64,000 nt of DNA from Avispirillum sp959601495 (GTDB taxonomy: Bacteria; Bacillota; Clostridia; Oscillospirales; CAG-272). Made by a program: the position numbers and the translations under genes. Of this stretch, positions 15,968-26,510 are shown in pieces. The notes beneath the pieces were generated by a model. It was not told where the DNA came from, made no database searches, and saw nothing but the letters and a program-made list of their open reading frames with translations. Position 1 is the first letter of the stretch. Each line of letters starts with the position of its first letter. The stretch is from assembly GCA_959601495.1 (NCBI GenBank), contig CAUGPT010000001.1, positions 1 to 64,000 of the forward strand, given 5' to 3'.

Positions 15968-18900
15968 ATGAAAAAGCTACTCGGAAAATCGCTGGTCATG
16001 CTGCTTGCTCTGATGTTCACGCTTCAGATAGTACCGATGACCGCATACGCTGACGACAGCGCGGCCGCAGCTGTGCCTGATGCACAGGAAATTATAGCTC
16101 AGATGTCCGAAGAAGCGTCTGACGACGCCGAGATCGCCGCGATTGTATGTGAGGATGTCAGTGCACGTACCGCGAATGAGAAGCAGTATCTGCTTGAAGA
16201 CGGATCATATCTTCTGACGCAGTATGACGTTCCCGTACACTATGAGAACGAAAACGGTGAGCTCGTTGACATAGATAACACACTTACATATGATGCGGCA
16301 GAGAACGCTCAGGACTTTGACGGATATGAAAACAGAGCAAACTCTTTCAACGTCAAATTTGCAGACGGTTCAGGCGAGCGCATCTTTAACTTTACCGAGG
16401 ACGGCTATACTATCGGTTTGGAGCTTGCGGACGGTGCCGCAGACGGCTCCGAAGCTGTTATAGAAAGCGGTGAGCCGGCTGTACAGACTCTCGGCGAGAC
16501 AGTTGAAGAGCGCAACGCTCAGATGGCGGCGCTTGATAATCTTACTTCAATGGTATCATACGACAGCGCGCTTGACGGTGCGGATCTTGAGTACACGGTC
16601 CTTCCCAACGGTATAAAAGAGGATATCGTCGTAAACACCAGACAGAGTGAATATTCATATTCTTTTATTCTGAACACGGACAACCTTTCTCTCGTGCAGA
16701 ACGATGACGGCAGCATAAGTCTGATGTCGGACGATGGCGAAACACCTGAGGAAAAGTATCATATTCCCGCGCCTTACATGATCGACGCAAACAATAGAAT
16801 TTCCTTTGATGCAAGCTACCAAGTAGCAGCCGCCGGCGAAGGAAGATATGTTCTTACAGTCAGCGCGGACGAGGAATGGATCAACGACACGGATACCGTT
16901 CTGCCCGTAAGGATCGACCCCAGCGTTATAAAGTCATATTCCACCGCGTTTATTGATGGCGCGTACATATTCAGCGGCTCACGCTATGTAAACACCAACG
17001 GTTATGGCGCTCCTCTCATGTTCATCGGAAAGATGTCCGGCATGGGTTATGCTCGCTCGTACTTGAAAGTTAACCTTGCCAGCATACCCGACGGCACCGA
17101 GAAGATCAAAAGCGCAAAACTCCATCTGGATATGCGTTTCAGTCAAAATCCCAGAAGCGCCGTTAACATAGTTTGCAAGCGCCCTGTTGAAGAATGGGAC
17201 ATTGACACGGTCACATGGAACAATCAGCCGGAACTTGACAGCAATCTAATGGAAGATAAAACGTTTGCGGCTGACGCTACGACTCTCGACATTGATATAA
17301 CCAAGCCTCTTGCACATGATTATTATAATGACACCGATCTCGGTTTGGTGCTCTTATGTGAGAATGAGACAGAGAGCCTTCCGACACTTACTGCATGCAG
17401 CAGTTGTCATTCCGATACAACGTATCAGCCTTCTGTTGAGGTCGTTTTCAACAAGCAGAAGGGACTTGACTCAAATCAGATGTACTTGCCCATAGACTGC
17501 GGTCAGTACGGACGGGCATACATAAATGCATATAACGGCGACCTGACATATGTCCACAAGATATTTGACTCCGATAACGGTATCGTTAAAATGAACTGTG
17601 TTTATAACCAGTACATGGCAAATGCGGACTATGCATATGAAAATGAAGTTTATTATCCCAAAAACGTGTCGTACGGCAACAACTGGAAGTTAATGCCCAT
17701 GGAGACCCTTATCCCGATCACGGAGAACGAACTGGGCACTCAGACAATGACTGCTTCAACGGAAGACGATGCAGACGTAAACTACGGATATGCTTATCTG
17801 TACAACGATATGTACGGCAATAACATCTTCCTTACAGCTGCGGGAAACGACGGCCTTGTATACACATTCAAGGATCAGAGCGGCAGAAACTACACTCTTA
17901 CGGTAAACCGCGCAAACGATGCCGGCACTCTTATTGACACCGGATATTCTCTTACGACTCCCGACGGAACTGTAAAGGGCTTCAGCATTGTAAAAACGGG
18001 AGTGCGGAGAAAAGGCTATATATCTTCCTCCATTAAAAATGGAAAAGTAATGGTTCATACATATGACGGCGTGCCGAGCGAAAAACTGACAACCGTCAAT
18101 TCCGGCTCAGACTCCAAGCCGATCGCGCTGTCATACAACACAGCAGGCGCAAAGGACTATATATCCTCAATTGCATACGGCGGAACTAACAAAGCAACAT
18201 TCACGTACGAAAACATTACAGGCGGAAACACAAATATTTCCGCTATCCAGAATGTCGGAGTCGGCAGAGCAATGTTTGGTTATAACGGCAGCGGCAAACT
18301 TCTGACAGTTCGCGAAGCAGACGGCGCCAGACTGAACTTTGAATATAACGGCTACGGCAAACTGACCGCGGTGATTTGGAAGAAGAACAACTCCGCTGCT
18401 TCCGTGAGGATCGAATTTGCTTACGATCTCGGTACAACGGTCGCTCATTTCTTCGGCGAAGACGCGACCGCGGCAACTGAGGACGATATAATCGTAAGAT
18501 ATCAGTTTGACGCTTCCGGCAAGAGTATCGGCGCACATCCCCTTACCGCCGACGGCAGGATCCACGAACGCACTGTTGATACCACATACGAGTCGTTTGA
18601 AGACATCGCGTCTATCAACGGAGACGGCGCATACGCATATTATATGGAGAATGCCGTTAACGCGTCCTCTGATGCCACTATCGGCAGATGGACCAATCTG
18701 GTACTCAGCACAGACGAACACTACCTCGGTAATTACAGCTACAAGTTATCGTCAACCAAGAGTTACTCATACCTTGACAGATTCATTTCGCTTGAAAGCG
18801 GTCAGCATACATTTTCCGCATATGTAAAATGTACCGACGGCATGACAAGTACGGTGGACGGACAAACGGTATATGAACCTATAGTTATAAGTGCCGGTGA

Positions 18901-19795
18901 CGCTTGCAACCTTCTGACCGAAGGCAGCTTTGCCGATGTAACAGTTACAGATACCAATATTTCCGAGCATATGACGCCCGAATCTGCAAGCAGTAATAAA
19001 ATTATCCCTCAGAGAATATATAAAACCGACGCGGCTGTAAATAACGGTTGGCAGAAAATCACATGTTCCTTCAACATTGAGTATGATGAGAATAATGAAT
19101 ACGGATGCGCAACGGACGCTCCCGCAGTAATGTCCGTTGGTATCAGCGCCGAAGGCAGCGGCGCGTTCTACGTCGACGAGATCAGCATTGACGGTCAGCT
19201 GCTTACATGGTATTCCGACTCGAACGTGCGTATCTCCAGCGGATTTGAATCCTCCGATATTTACTGGGAAACCGGTAACTGTCCGTATACCAGAGTTACA
19301 AAAGACGCAAACAAGATCATTCGTCCCGCTTATGCCGCAGAAAATGCGGAGTATTCTCCCGAAAACGTTCTTTTCGGTGAATACTCTTTTAAGATCGAGG
19401 GAGATCCGAATGACGACGACAAGGCACTTTACCATACAGAGTATCTGAATACCACGGATATTACAAGTTATGCTCTCAAGCTTTCCGGTTGGGGCAAGGC
19501 AAACTCACTTCCTATTTCGGGTCCGAATGCTCCCCAGGGATTTGAGCTGTTTGCATATTACGTATACTATGTAACAACGGCTGACGGGACCTCGGAAATG
19601 AGAACCGCGTCAACGGCTGTTCCGTTCAACTGGCAGATAGACGATTGGCAGTATGTTTCCAAAGAACTGAATCTGCCTACCGCAGGCGAGGGCGAAACGA
19701 TCAGCAATGTATATTCCGTTACATTCGGTGTTCTTTACAAGGGCAACAGAAATACGGCATACTTTGATAATGTTGAGCTTGCTTATGTTGACTGA
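15968..19795 (+). CDS. Secreted DNRLRE-domain, WapA/RHS-like wall protein
   Basis: A 1275-residue exported protein. The signal peptide is KKLLGKSLVMLLALMFTLQ, ending at the AYA site near 29. An acidic N-terminal region follows. Then comes a DNRLRE-type jelly-roll domain (about 310-480; YLKVNLASIP, KSAKLHLDM, WNNQPELD). The WapA-like entry region follows (YINAYNGDLTYVHKIF, SYGNNWKLMP). A few YD-like beta repeats lie at about 700-820 (FGYNGSGKLLTVREADGARL). Two carbohydrate-binding-like beta domains close the protein (YFDNVELAYVD at the end). The long RHS core and toxin tip of true WapA proteins are missing. AAAAGGAG precedes the ATG. It probably acts at the cell surface. Confidence 0.75.
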   Translation: MKKLLGKSLVMLLALMFTLQIVPMTAYADDSAAAAVPDAQEIIAQMSEEASDDAEIAAIVCEDVSARTANEKQYLLEDGSYLLTQYDVPVHYENENGELVDIDNTLTYDAAENAQDFDGYENRANSFNVKFADGSGERIFNFTEDGYTIGLELADGAADGSEAVIESGEPAVQTLGETVEERNAQMAALDNLTSMVSYDSALDGADLEYTVLPNGIKEDIVVNTRQSEYSYSFILNTDNLSLVQNDDGSISLMSDDGETPEEKYHIPAPYMIDANNRISFDASYQVAAAGEGRYVLTVSADEEWINDTDTVLPVRIDPSVIKSYSTAFIDGAYIFSGSRYVNTNGYGAPLMFIGKMSGMGYARSYLKVNLASIPDGTEKIKSAKLHLDMRFSQNPRSAVNIVCKRPVEEWDIDTVTWNNQPELDSNLMEDKTFAADATTLDIDITKPLAHDYYNDTDLGLVLLCENETESLPTLTACSSCHSDTTYQPSVEVVFNKQKGLDSNQMYLPIDCGQYGRAYINAYNGDLTYVHKIFDSDNGIVKMNCVYNQYMANADYAYENEVYYPKNVSYGNNWKLMPMETLIPITENELGTQTMTASTEDDADVNYGYAYLYNDMYGNNIFLTAAGNDGLVYTFKDQSGRNYTLTVNRANDAGTLIDTGYSLTTPDGTVKGFSIVKTGVRRKGYISSSIKNGKVMVHTYDGVPSEKLTTVNSGSDSKPIALSYNTAGAKDYISSIAYGGTNKATFTYENITGGNTNISAIQNVGVGRAMFGYNGSGKLLTVREADGARLNFEYNGYGKLTAVIWKKNNSAASVRIEFAYDLGTTVAHFFGEDATAATEDDIIVRYQFDASGKSIGAHPLTADGRIHERTVDTTYESFEDIASINGDGAYAYYMENAVNASSDATIGRWTNLVLSTDEHYLGNYSYKLSSTKSYSYLDRFISLESGQHTFSAYVKCTDGMTSTVDGQTVYEPIVISAGDACNLLTEGSFADVTVTDTNISEHMTPESASSNKIIPQRIYKTDAAVNNGWQKITCSFNIEYDENNEYGCATDAPAVMSVGISAEGSGAFYVDEISIDGQLLTWYSDSNVRISSGFESSDIYWETGNCPYTRVTKDANKIIRPAYAAENAEYSPENVLFGEYSFKIEGDPNDDDKALYHTEYLNTTDITSYALKLSGWGKANSLPISGPNAPQGFELFAYYVYYVTTADGTSEMRTASTAVPFNWQIDDWQYVSKELNLPTAGEGETISNVYSVTFGVLYKGNRNTAYFDNVELAYVD

Positions 19796-19845
19796 CATAT
19801 AAAACATACTTCAGCCGAACGGTTCGACGGTCGGTAAAATAACAC

Positions 19846-19876
19846 AGCCGGAGCACGCAAGTGCTCCGGCTCTTTT
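19846..19876 (+). terminator. Terminator of the WapA-like gene
   Basis: AGCCGGAGCAC, GCAA and GTGCTCCGGCT, followed by CTTTT. Confidence 0.9.
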
Positions 19877-19951
19877 GTGTGCGCAATATACACTTATCAC
19901 GGAATTTAAAAAAATCAACAAAATGTATGCCGAGATTTGTCGGTTTTTTTA

Positions 19952-19980
19952 TTGATTATTTCATATATGCATGATATAAT
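19952..19980 (+). promoter_or_regulatory. Promoter of the LRR-dockerin gene
   Basis: TTGATT (19952-19957), 17 bases and TATAAT (19975-19980). Confidence 0.8.
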
Positions 19981-20034
19981 TAGGTGCGGTGACCAAAATT
20001 TGCTGCAGAACCAAAAATAACGGAGGTCATTACA

Positions 20035-23000
20035 GTGAGAAAACACATTTCTGTCATCCTTGCCCTTGTCACGATGATCGGCCTGTTTACATTTACCGCC
20101 GCATCGGTAAAAGCATCGGAAAAAGCGTCACTGTTATTTAACAGCACTGAGCAGTGTTCGAGAATATCTGTTCTGCGGTATGAAAGATCTCAGCAGCTCG
20201 GTGATATCAACAGCGACGGCAAATTGGATGCGGTCGATGTTTTTATCCTTAGAAGTCTGATCGTCGGGCTCGCGTCGTACAGCGATCTTGAAAACTCAGA
20301 ATTGTTGGCAGATGTTAACTGCGACGGCAGACCCGACGCTGTTGACGTATACCTGATCAGAAGTATGATAGTGGGTCTGGCACCGCGCGCAAATACCGAT
20401 ATCTGCAAGCGCGTTCCGGCAGAATACAGTAATGTAATGAACTCCGCTGCAGTTGCGACTGACAGCCACGGTGTCTCACGTGCTTATATAGATGTTTCGG
20501 ATATTTATCTCCCGAGCTGCGGCTATGCAGTAATAACGTGTCTTACGCCGTCCGGTAACGGCGGCAACGGGGAAGCTGCCGCGGCTGCTGCCTTCGGCAC
20601 CGACACCAAAAGAAGCGATATTGATCTTATCTGCGACGGTCGGTTTCATTCGTATACCGTGGATATAAGCAGTATGTCTCTGCGCGCAAATACCGGTGAG
20701 GTGTGTTTCGACTTTTTCAAAGAATCGGCAAGCGGTGACAGAATGTTTATAAATTCCGTTGTGTTCTGCGCAGACGCCGAAGAAGCCGCCGAAACCGCTC
20801 TGAAGTATGAATCTGTCAACAGCGGTTATTCGTATATAGATTCCGAACCCTCCGACGGCGGACTTACGTCAAAACCCGGCTACGGATATTCATACAGCTT
20901 CGTATCATACGATGAAATCGAGATAACCGCCTATAACGGCGTTGATTATGATGTTAAGGTGCCCGCATACATAGACGGCTTCAAGGTCGTGGGCATTGCG
21001 GATTTCACAATGGACTCCGTCAATTTTGCACCGTATGTGCGCTCCGTGACTTTGCCAGAGACGGTTACTTACATAGGTGACGAGGCTTTCGGCACTCTTG
21101 ATTTTAACGTACGTCAGCCGTTCAGCTCGCTTTCCGCCGTGAACCTGCCGAAAAGTCTTAAAGTGATCGGCGACGGCGCTTTCGGCTGTTCGTCATTTGA
21201 GAGCATCATAATTCCCGAAGGGGTAGAGTATATCGGTGCGCACGCATTTGAACACAGCCGTGTTACGGAAGTCACCTACAAAGGAGATAATGTAAAGCAT
21301 GGCGACTCGTCGTTCGGGTCTCTGACTATGATCGCGGTTTCAAAGGTGCTTGCGAACAGCTTTAATGACGCTTATTTCAGTGACAAGGTATTTTATACAT
21401 ACAGGGACTATCTGTATGTTTATACGGGCAGCGACAGATCCCCGGTAATACCCGACGGTGTGAGCGGTATTATGATGTCTGCTTTCGCCGGCAGGGATGT
21501 TACTACCGTTACCATACCGGACAGCGTTGAATATATAGGCGAGCGCGCTTTTGAAAACAGCCCTGTCACATCCATAGTCATACCGCCGAGTGTTAAAACG
21601 ATCGGCAAAGATGCTTTCTCGGGCTGTACCGAGCTTGAAAGCATAACATTTTCCGAGGGACTTGAGAGTATAGAAGAGGGCGCTTTCAGAGGCTGTACAA
21701 AGCTTTCTTCCGTTGTTTTGCCCGACGGACTTCTGAGCGTCGGGGATGATGCTTTTGCGTCATGCTCCGCTCTCGCAGATATATCCATCCCCGCTTCCTG
21801 CGAAACGGCAAGCATAAGCTCTGTGGATGACACACCGTGGTACAGCGCTCTGCCTGACGGCGATATGTATCTCGGCGGCGTATATGTCGGTCACAGAAAG
21901 ACTGTCGGCGGCAAGTTCAATTACGATCTGCCGAGCGAAGTGAATATACTGCCCGGTACAAAGTGCGTAAGTATTCTGAACGGAGACGGCAGCGGCGTAA
22001 AATCCATCACAATTCCGGACGGAGTTAAGTACTTTTACTGGGAGAGCGCATCTTCAAGCGATGTTTCGTCGCTGTATTTCCCCGACAGTGTAGAGTACAT
22101 AGATTGCAGCGATATGAAATTACTTAAAGAGCTGCGTCTGCCGGAAAATGCAGAGCTTGCATACGGCGCTTTTTCAAACTGTCCGCTGCTTAAAGAGGCA
22201 ACGGTGCCCGGCGGTACAAAGCATGCCAACGCTTTCGGCGGCTGCGCAAATATTGAAAAGCTTACGCTGGCAAACGGCGTGTATGAATTTGATTCATTCG
22301 GCGGTTTTGAAAGCCTTAAGAGCGTTGATCTCGGAAGTGTGAGATTCATAGGTAACACTGTTTTCAGCGCTTCCGCGCTTCAAAGTGTTGACATACCCGA
22401 AAGCGTTATATATATCGGGACCGGCGCATTTTCAAACTGTAAGGCACTCACTGCCGTAAGCGGCGGAGAAAATGTGAAATACATTATGGCAATGGCATTT
22501 TATAAGTGCCCGCAGCTTTCGGACATAGGCAGTCTTGAAAACAGTGTGAAGGAACTTTATCCCGGAGCTTTCTATAATACCCGCTGGTATCTTACGCAGG
22601 AGAAGGGCATAGTCTATTTCGGAAACATTGCATACAACTACAAGGGCCATATGCCCAAAAACAGTGTTCTTGAATTCCGCGAGGGTACGACTTCGGTTTC
22701 TTCGTATTTTATATTCGGCGATATTGATATTATGGGCGAGACGGATTTCATGTCCGATTTCAGCCAGGATAATCTTTCGGGTATCGTGCTGCCCGACAGC
22801 CTTACGAGAATAGGTGTGGCATCGTTCTTCTCCTGCCCGAATCTTACCGATATAGATTTCGGCAAGGTCGAGGTTATAGATGCATACGCGTTTGCCGGAG
22901 CGGGATATAAGAATGTGGCGATGCCCGATACCGTGCGCTTCATAGGAGTGTACGCGTTCTTAATGGATGAGATATCCTCGCTCTCGCTCGGCAGCGGTGT

Positions 23001-23238
23001 CCGCATGCTGTGCGAAGGAGCTTTTCTGGCATCCGCCGACTATCCCTATCCGGAAGTTATAACGCTGCCCGAAAGCATTATACTCATCGGCGATAACAGC
23101 ATCGGCTGCAACATAGATGAATACGGAAATATCCGTCCGGTTCCCGGAATTACCGCTTACTGTAAATACGATACGGTCGCATACTTATATGCCTTGCGTA
23201 ACTCATTTATAATAGAATACTTACCGCATAGGGCGTAA
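20035..23238 (+). CDS. Secreted dockerin plus BspA-type leucine-rich-repeat protein
   Basis: A 1067-residue exported protein starting at GTG (GGAGG 8 bases upstream). After a signal peptide (about 1-27) comes a type I dockerin at about 57-117, with two Ca loops: LGDINSDGKLDAVDVFIL and ADVNCDGRPDAVDVYLI. A beta domain (about 120-280) is shared with the next large protein. From about 300 to the end there are BspA-type LRR units (IPDGVSGIMMSAFAGRDVTTV, IPDSVEYIGERAFENS, LPDSLTRIGVASFF). BspA LRRs mediate adhesion or binding. The dockerin should attach the protein to a cohesin scaffold, but no cohesin gene is in the window. An N-terminal dockerin is unusual. Confidence 0.82.
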   Translation: MRKHISVILALVTMIGLFTFTAASVKASEKASLLFNSTEQCSRISVLRYERSQQLGDINSDGKLDAVDVFILRSLIVGLASYSDLENSELLADVNCDGRPDAVDVYLIRSMIVGLAPRANTDICKRVPAEYSNVMNSAAVATDSHGVSRAYIDVSDIYLPSCGYAVITCLTPSGNGGNGEAAAAAAFGTDTKRSDIDLICDGRFHSYTVDISSMSLRANTGEVCFDFFKESASGDRMFINSVVFCADAEEAAETALKYESVNSGYSYIDSEPSDGGLTSKPGYGYSYSFVSYDEIEITAYNGVDYDVKVPAYIDGFKVVGIADFTMDSVNFAPYVRSVTLPETVTYIGDEAFGTLDFNVRQPFSSLSAVNLPKSLKVIGDGAFGCSSFESIIIPEGVEYIGAHAFEHSRVTEVTYKGDNVKHGDSSFGSLTMIAVSKVLANSFNDAYFSDKVFYTYRDYLYVYTGSDRSPVIPDGVSGIMMSAFAGRDVTTVTIPDSVEYIGERAFENSPVTSIVIPPSVKTIGKDAFSGCTELESITFSEGLESIEEGAFRGCTKLSSVVLPDGLLSVGDDAFASCSALADISIPASCETASISSVDDTPWYSALPDGDMYLGGVYVGHRKTVGGKFNYDLPSEVNILPGTKCVSILNGDGSGVKSITIPDGVKYFYWESASSSDVSSLYFPDSVEYIDCSDMKLLKELRLPENAELAYGAFSNCPLLKEATVPGGTKHANAFGGCANIEKLTLANGVYEFDSFGGFESLKSVDLGSVRFIGNTVFSASALQSVDIPESVIYIGTGAFSNCKALTAVSGGENVKYIMAMAFYKCPQLSDIGSLENSVKELYPGAFYNTRWYLTQEKGIVYFGNIAYNYKGHMPKNSVLEFREGTTSVSSYFIFGDIDIMGETDFMSDFSQDNLSGIVLPDSLTRIGVASFFSCPNLTDIDFGKVEVIDAYAFAGAGYKNVAMPDTVRFIGVYAFLMDEISSLSLGSGVRMLCEGAFLASADYPYPEVITLPESIILIGDNSIGCNIDEYGNIRPVPGITAYCKYDTVAYLYALRNSFIIEYLPHRA

Positions 23239-23256
23239 GAGCAAATTAATGAATCA

Positions 23257-23294
23257 AGCCGGAGAAGGCAGCTTTGCCTTCTCCGGCTCTTTTT
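23257..23294 (+). terminator. Terminator of the LRR-dockerin gene
   Basis: AGCCGGAGAAGGC and GCCTTCTCCGGCT, followed by CTTTTT. The stem begins with the same AGCCGGAG as the terminator at 19846. Confidence 0.9.
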
Positions 23295-23337
23295 ATGTGT
23301 ACACGAATAGTTTACGATTTTGCAGGCATATGGAATA

Positions 23338-23366
23338 TTGACAAAAAGTTACCGGTAATATATAAT
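23338..23366 (+). promoter_or_regulatory. Promoter of the second dockerin protein gene
   Basis: TTGACA (23338-23343), 17 bases and TATAAT (23361-23366), both perfect. Confidence 0.88.
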
Positions 23367-23408
23367 TATATTATCTATTTATTCTATTATTTCGGTCGGG
23401 AGAAAGCT

Positions 23409-26400
23409 ATGAAAAAGCTGATATCCGTATTTTTGGCAGCTGTTACAGTGATGAGCTTGTCTGTGTGCACATTATCTGCTCCCGCGACTGTTTTGGCGGC
23501 CGACGGTACGGTTTCGGCACTGATCTTTGACAGCACCGACAAGTGTGCTGCGCTGAGAGTTTCTGCGACCGAGGGCACATATATTCTCGGTGATATTGAT
23601 AACGGAGGATCTCTTGACGCGGTTGACGTGTACATTTTGAGAAGATGTATTGTCGGATCGGATTCGAAATACGGATATAAGAATTTTGATACCGTGGCTG
23701 ATATCTCGCGTGACGGCAGAGTTGATGCCGTTGATGTGTTTATTATGAGAAAAACAATCGTCGGAATGGTGCCGCACGAAAGCGTTTCGGTATATGAATA
23801 TGTTTCGGCGCGCTGCGACGGGCAGCTTTGCGCCGCGGTGCTCGAAAGCGACCGCAGCGGGGAAGAACTTTCGGCGCTTATTGATCTTTCTTCTGTTGCC
23901 ACGGATGCCCGCGACTATGCTGTCATTACGTATATGACGCCGTCCGGCAAGGGCGGAAACAGCAGTGCTGCGTCGGAGATGATCATAGGCGGTGCGGGAG
24001 GATATACTGTAAGTATCAACGGAGACGGCAGGTTCCACAGCGCGGTCGTGCCGCTTGACGGTATAAGCTCATGGCAGGGCGATGAGGGACAGATGTTTTT
24101 CTTTGCCTGCGCAAACGAGGGCGACAGGCTGTACATTGACTCTGTAATATTCTGTGCCGACCTTGAATCGGCGCGGTCAGAGGCCGCAAAGCGCGAGAGC
24201 GCAAAAGCGGACTGTTCTCTTATTGACGGCGTTTTGAACGGCAGAGTGCCTCTTGCGACAGCCGATAAATACGGAAATACCGTTATCCGCTTTGACAGCG
24301 CCGCAAAGACGGACAAATATGTGACTGCGTCCGCGGCATCCGCCGCTGTGTATAATGAGGCGGAAAATTCGCTTGCCGTCACTGCCGTCGGCGAGGACAA
24401 GTATATCACCGATCTGGGCGTACTTATAGATCTCGGCTCGGAAGGACTTACATGCGGTGACTTTGATAAAATAACACTTGTCTATAAGCTGCCCGCTGCC
24501 TCCCGCAGGAGAAGCTATATGAGCGGTCTGCATTTTGCCGCGGGGGATGACGCGGTCTCCGAATCAAGACACACGTCTGAAATTGAACTTATCAAGGAGG
24601 ACGAATACAATACCTGCACGTTTTCGCTTGACGGACTCGCGGGATGGCGCGGCGCATTGAAGTCGCTGCGTATTGACTGCGCGGCGAGATCATATCTCGG
24701 CGACACGGTCTATATAGATTCGATCATTCTTTCAAAAGGTGACAGCGTTGAGTTCTCACGCGATGCCGCGATCTACAGGCGGCGCGGCGAGGATAGTCTG
24801 CACGTTTCACGTACGTGGATAGAATACTGGACGTTCCACAAAAACGCAAATGATTTTGAGTATGTTACCGGCAGCGGTGATTCCATCAGGATGAACTTCC
24901 GCTATCGCAGTGCCGAGGCGCTTTCTTCCGCAAGTCTTGCGGCACGCTTTGAGCGCGCAATTAAGAGTTCGACGGGGTACGACGTAAAGTGCAGCATATA
25001 CCGCGGCGTCGGAGCCCTCAGAAACGCGTGGGGCGACGATGTTCCGAGCGCATATATCTATTATGATCTTACATTCGGCAGCAGCACATATATCGTGTGG
25101 GTGAAAACGGATATAATCAAGGACGCTTCATTCGTCGATCCGCTCGATTCGGACGGCTCGGACCCCGATCCCGTTTATAACATCTCCGAATCATGGAGCG
25201 CGGAGGGTGTCAGCGTTTCCGACGCGCACCCGCTTGAGATATCATATTCTTCGCTTGCTTCGCACTCAAATCATGAAACAAGACTTGTTGAAACACCTCA
25301 CGGCACATTCGCCGTTATTCCCATGAACGATAACAACACCTCGTGGGGGCAGATAGGCGTAGATTTCACGGTTTTCAAAATTGAGAACGACGGTACATAT
25401 CGCGCCGTCGGCACGTATCAGTGCGCGAACCATTCTTCAAAGCCGAACATTTTCTATGCCGCCGACGGGCTTGTTTACATTATGGTCGGAGACGCTGTCG
25501 GAAACGGTCTCAGCGCTTTCACCGCGTACTTTGACCCCGCAAAGCCGAACAGCGACGGCACATATGATATCACCGCCTCACGCACGTCGCTTTCTTTCCC
25601 CAACGGCAGCGCGCCGGGCGGCTACGGCTACACTCAGCCCATACTTGACGACACGAACGGCTTGTTTGTTCTGATGTGCTGCGGAGGCACGCGCGAGGGC
25701 TATTTCTGCCGCTTTATTTACGATTATAAGACCCATGAGTGGAACACGTACGGCATTGAAACCAAGCTTTCGGAAACGTACCGACACTGCTATCTGTACG
25801 GCTTTTCCGACGGCGCGGGGGGATTGTATGTCGTCGGCGGTCGGGACGTTCTGCTTTCGACTCTCGGGCTTTCCGGTACTGTCACGGGTGCGAACTATGC
25901 GTGGGATGAAGTAAATCTGTTTCATTTTCCGAAACTGTACGGAAATCAGTACACCATGCAGACCGTTTCCGCCGCGGACTACACGCAGAAGTATGCAAGC
26001 CTGTTTCCCACGACATCAAATAACGCCCGCGGCGACACATATCTTTCGTCGGACGGCTATCTGCACGTTCTGACTTCCACCCGTATGCACAGGAATTTCC
26101 ACCATGACACGGCGTACTGGGAGTATTGGTATTCGGTATACGATGTCCGCGAGCCGGGGGCAAAACCGAAGCTTCTGTACCACAGACCCATTAACTTTGC
26201 GGGTGAGGATGTATGCTATTCGGCGCGGATGTTTGAGTCGGGCGGAGGGCTGTACATTGTCGCCATGCGCGAGGGAGAGAACCGCTGCGAGATATGGAAG
26301 AATACAACGGGGACCTATGATTTCGAGCTGTGCGCGAACCGCATATTCGACGGGGTGCAGGGCAGCGGACTTACCACGGCGCTGATAGTCGCAAACAGTC

Positions 26401-26501
26401 GAAACGGCTCCGTAAACGACGGCACTGTATCAGTCATGTATCCCACCGATTACGGCAGCGGGAAAATATATATGTATTTCACCGTAAAGATCGGTGACTG
26501 A
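23409..26501 (+). CDS. Secreted dockerin protein with propeller-like C-terminus
   Basis: A 1030-residue exported protein; ATG at 23409 after GGGAGAAAG. A signal peptide (about 1-30) precedes a dockerin-like pair at about 58-120 (LGDIDNGGSLDAVDVYIL and ADISRDGRVDAVDVFIM). In the first loop a Gly replaces the Asp expected at position 5, so calcium binding may be weak. The beta domain at about 125-265 matches the previous protein (YAVITYMTPSGKGGN, DGRFHSA, YIDSVIFCADLE). A second beta domain follows. The last 450 residues look like a BNR/sialidase-type beta-propeller (DDTNGLFVLMCCGG, GGLYVVGGRD, YLHVLTSTRM). Enzyme activity cannot be assigned. Confidence 0.75.
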   Translation: MKKLISVFLAAVTVMSLSVCTLSAPATVLAADGTVSALIFDSTDKCAALRVSATEGTYILGDIDNGGSLDAVDVYILRRCIVGSDSKYGYKNFDTVADISRDGRVDAVDVFIMRKTIVGMVPHESVSVYEYVSARCDGQLCAAVLESDRSGEELSALIDLSSVATDARDYAVITYMTPSGKGGNSSAASEMIIGGAGGYTVSINGDGRFHSAVVPLDGISSWQGDEGQMFFFACANEGDRLYIDSVIFCADLESARSEAAKRESAKADCSLIDGVLNGRVPLATADKYGNTVIRFDSAAKTDKYVTASAASAAVYNEAENSLAVTAVGEDKYITDLGVLIDLGSEGLTCGDFDKITLVYKLPAASRRRSYMSGLHFAAGDDAVSESRHTSEIELIKEDEYNTCTFSLDGLAGWRGALKSLRIDCAARSYLGDTVYIDSIILSKGDSVEFSRDAAIYRRRGEDSLHVSRTWIEYWTFHKNANDFEYVTGSGDSIRMNFRYRSAEALSSASLAARFERAIKSSTGYDVKCSIYRGVGALRNAWGDDVPSAYIYYDLTFGSSTYIVWVKTDIIKDASFVDPLDSDGSDPDPVYNISESWSAEGVSVSDAHPLEISYSSLASHSNHETRLVETPHGTFAVIPMNDNNTSWGQIGVDFTVFKIENDGTYRAVGTYQCANHSSKPNIFYAADGLVYIMVGDAVGNGLSAFTAYFDPAKPNSDGTYDITASRTSLSFPNGSAPGGYGYTQPILDDTNGLFVLMCCGGTREGYFCRFIYDYKTHEWNTYGIETKLSETYRHCYLYGFSDGAGGLYVVGGRDVLLSTLGLSGTVTGANYAWDEVNLFHFPKLYGNQYTMQTVSAADYTQKYASLFPTTSNNARGDTYLSSDGYLHVLTSTRMHRNFHHDTAYWEYWYSVYDVREPGAKPKLLYHRPINFAGEDVCYSARMFESGGGLYIVAMREGENRCEIWKNTTGTYDFELCANRIFDGVQGSGLTTALIVANSRNGSVNDGTVSVMYPTDYGSGKIYMYFTVKIGD

Positions 26502-26510
26502 GGTTAGATT

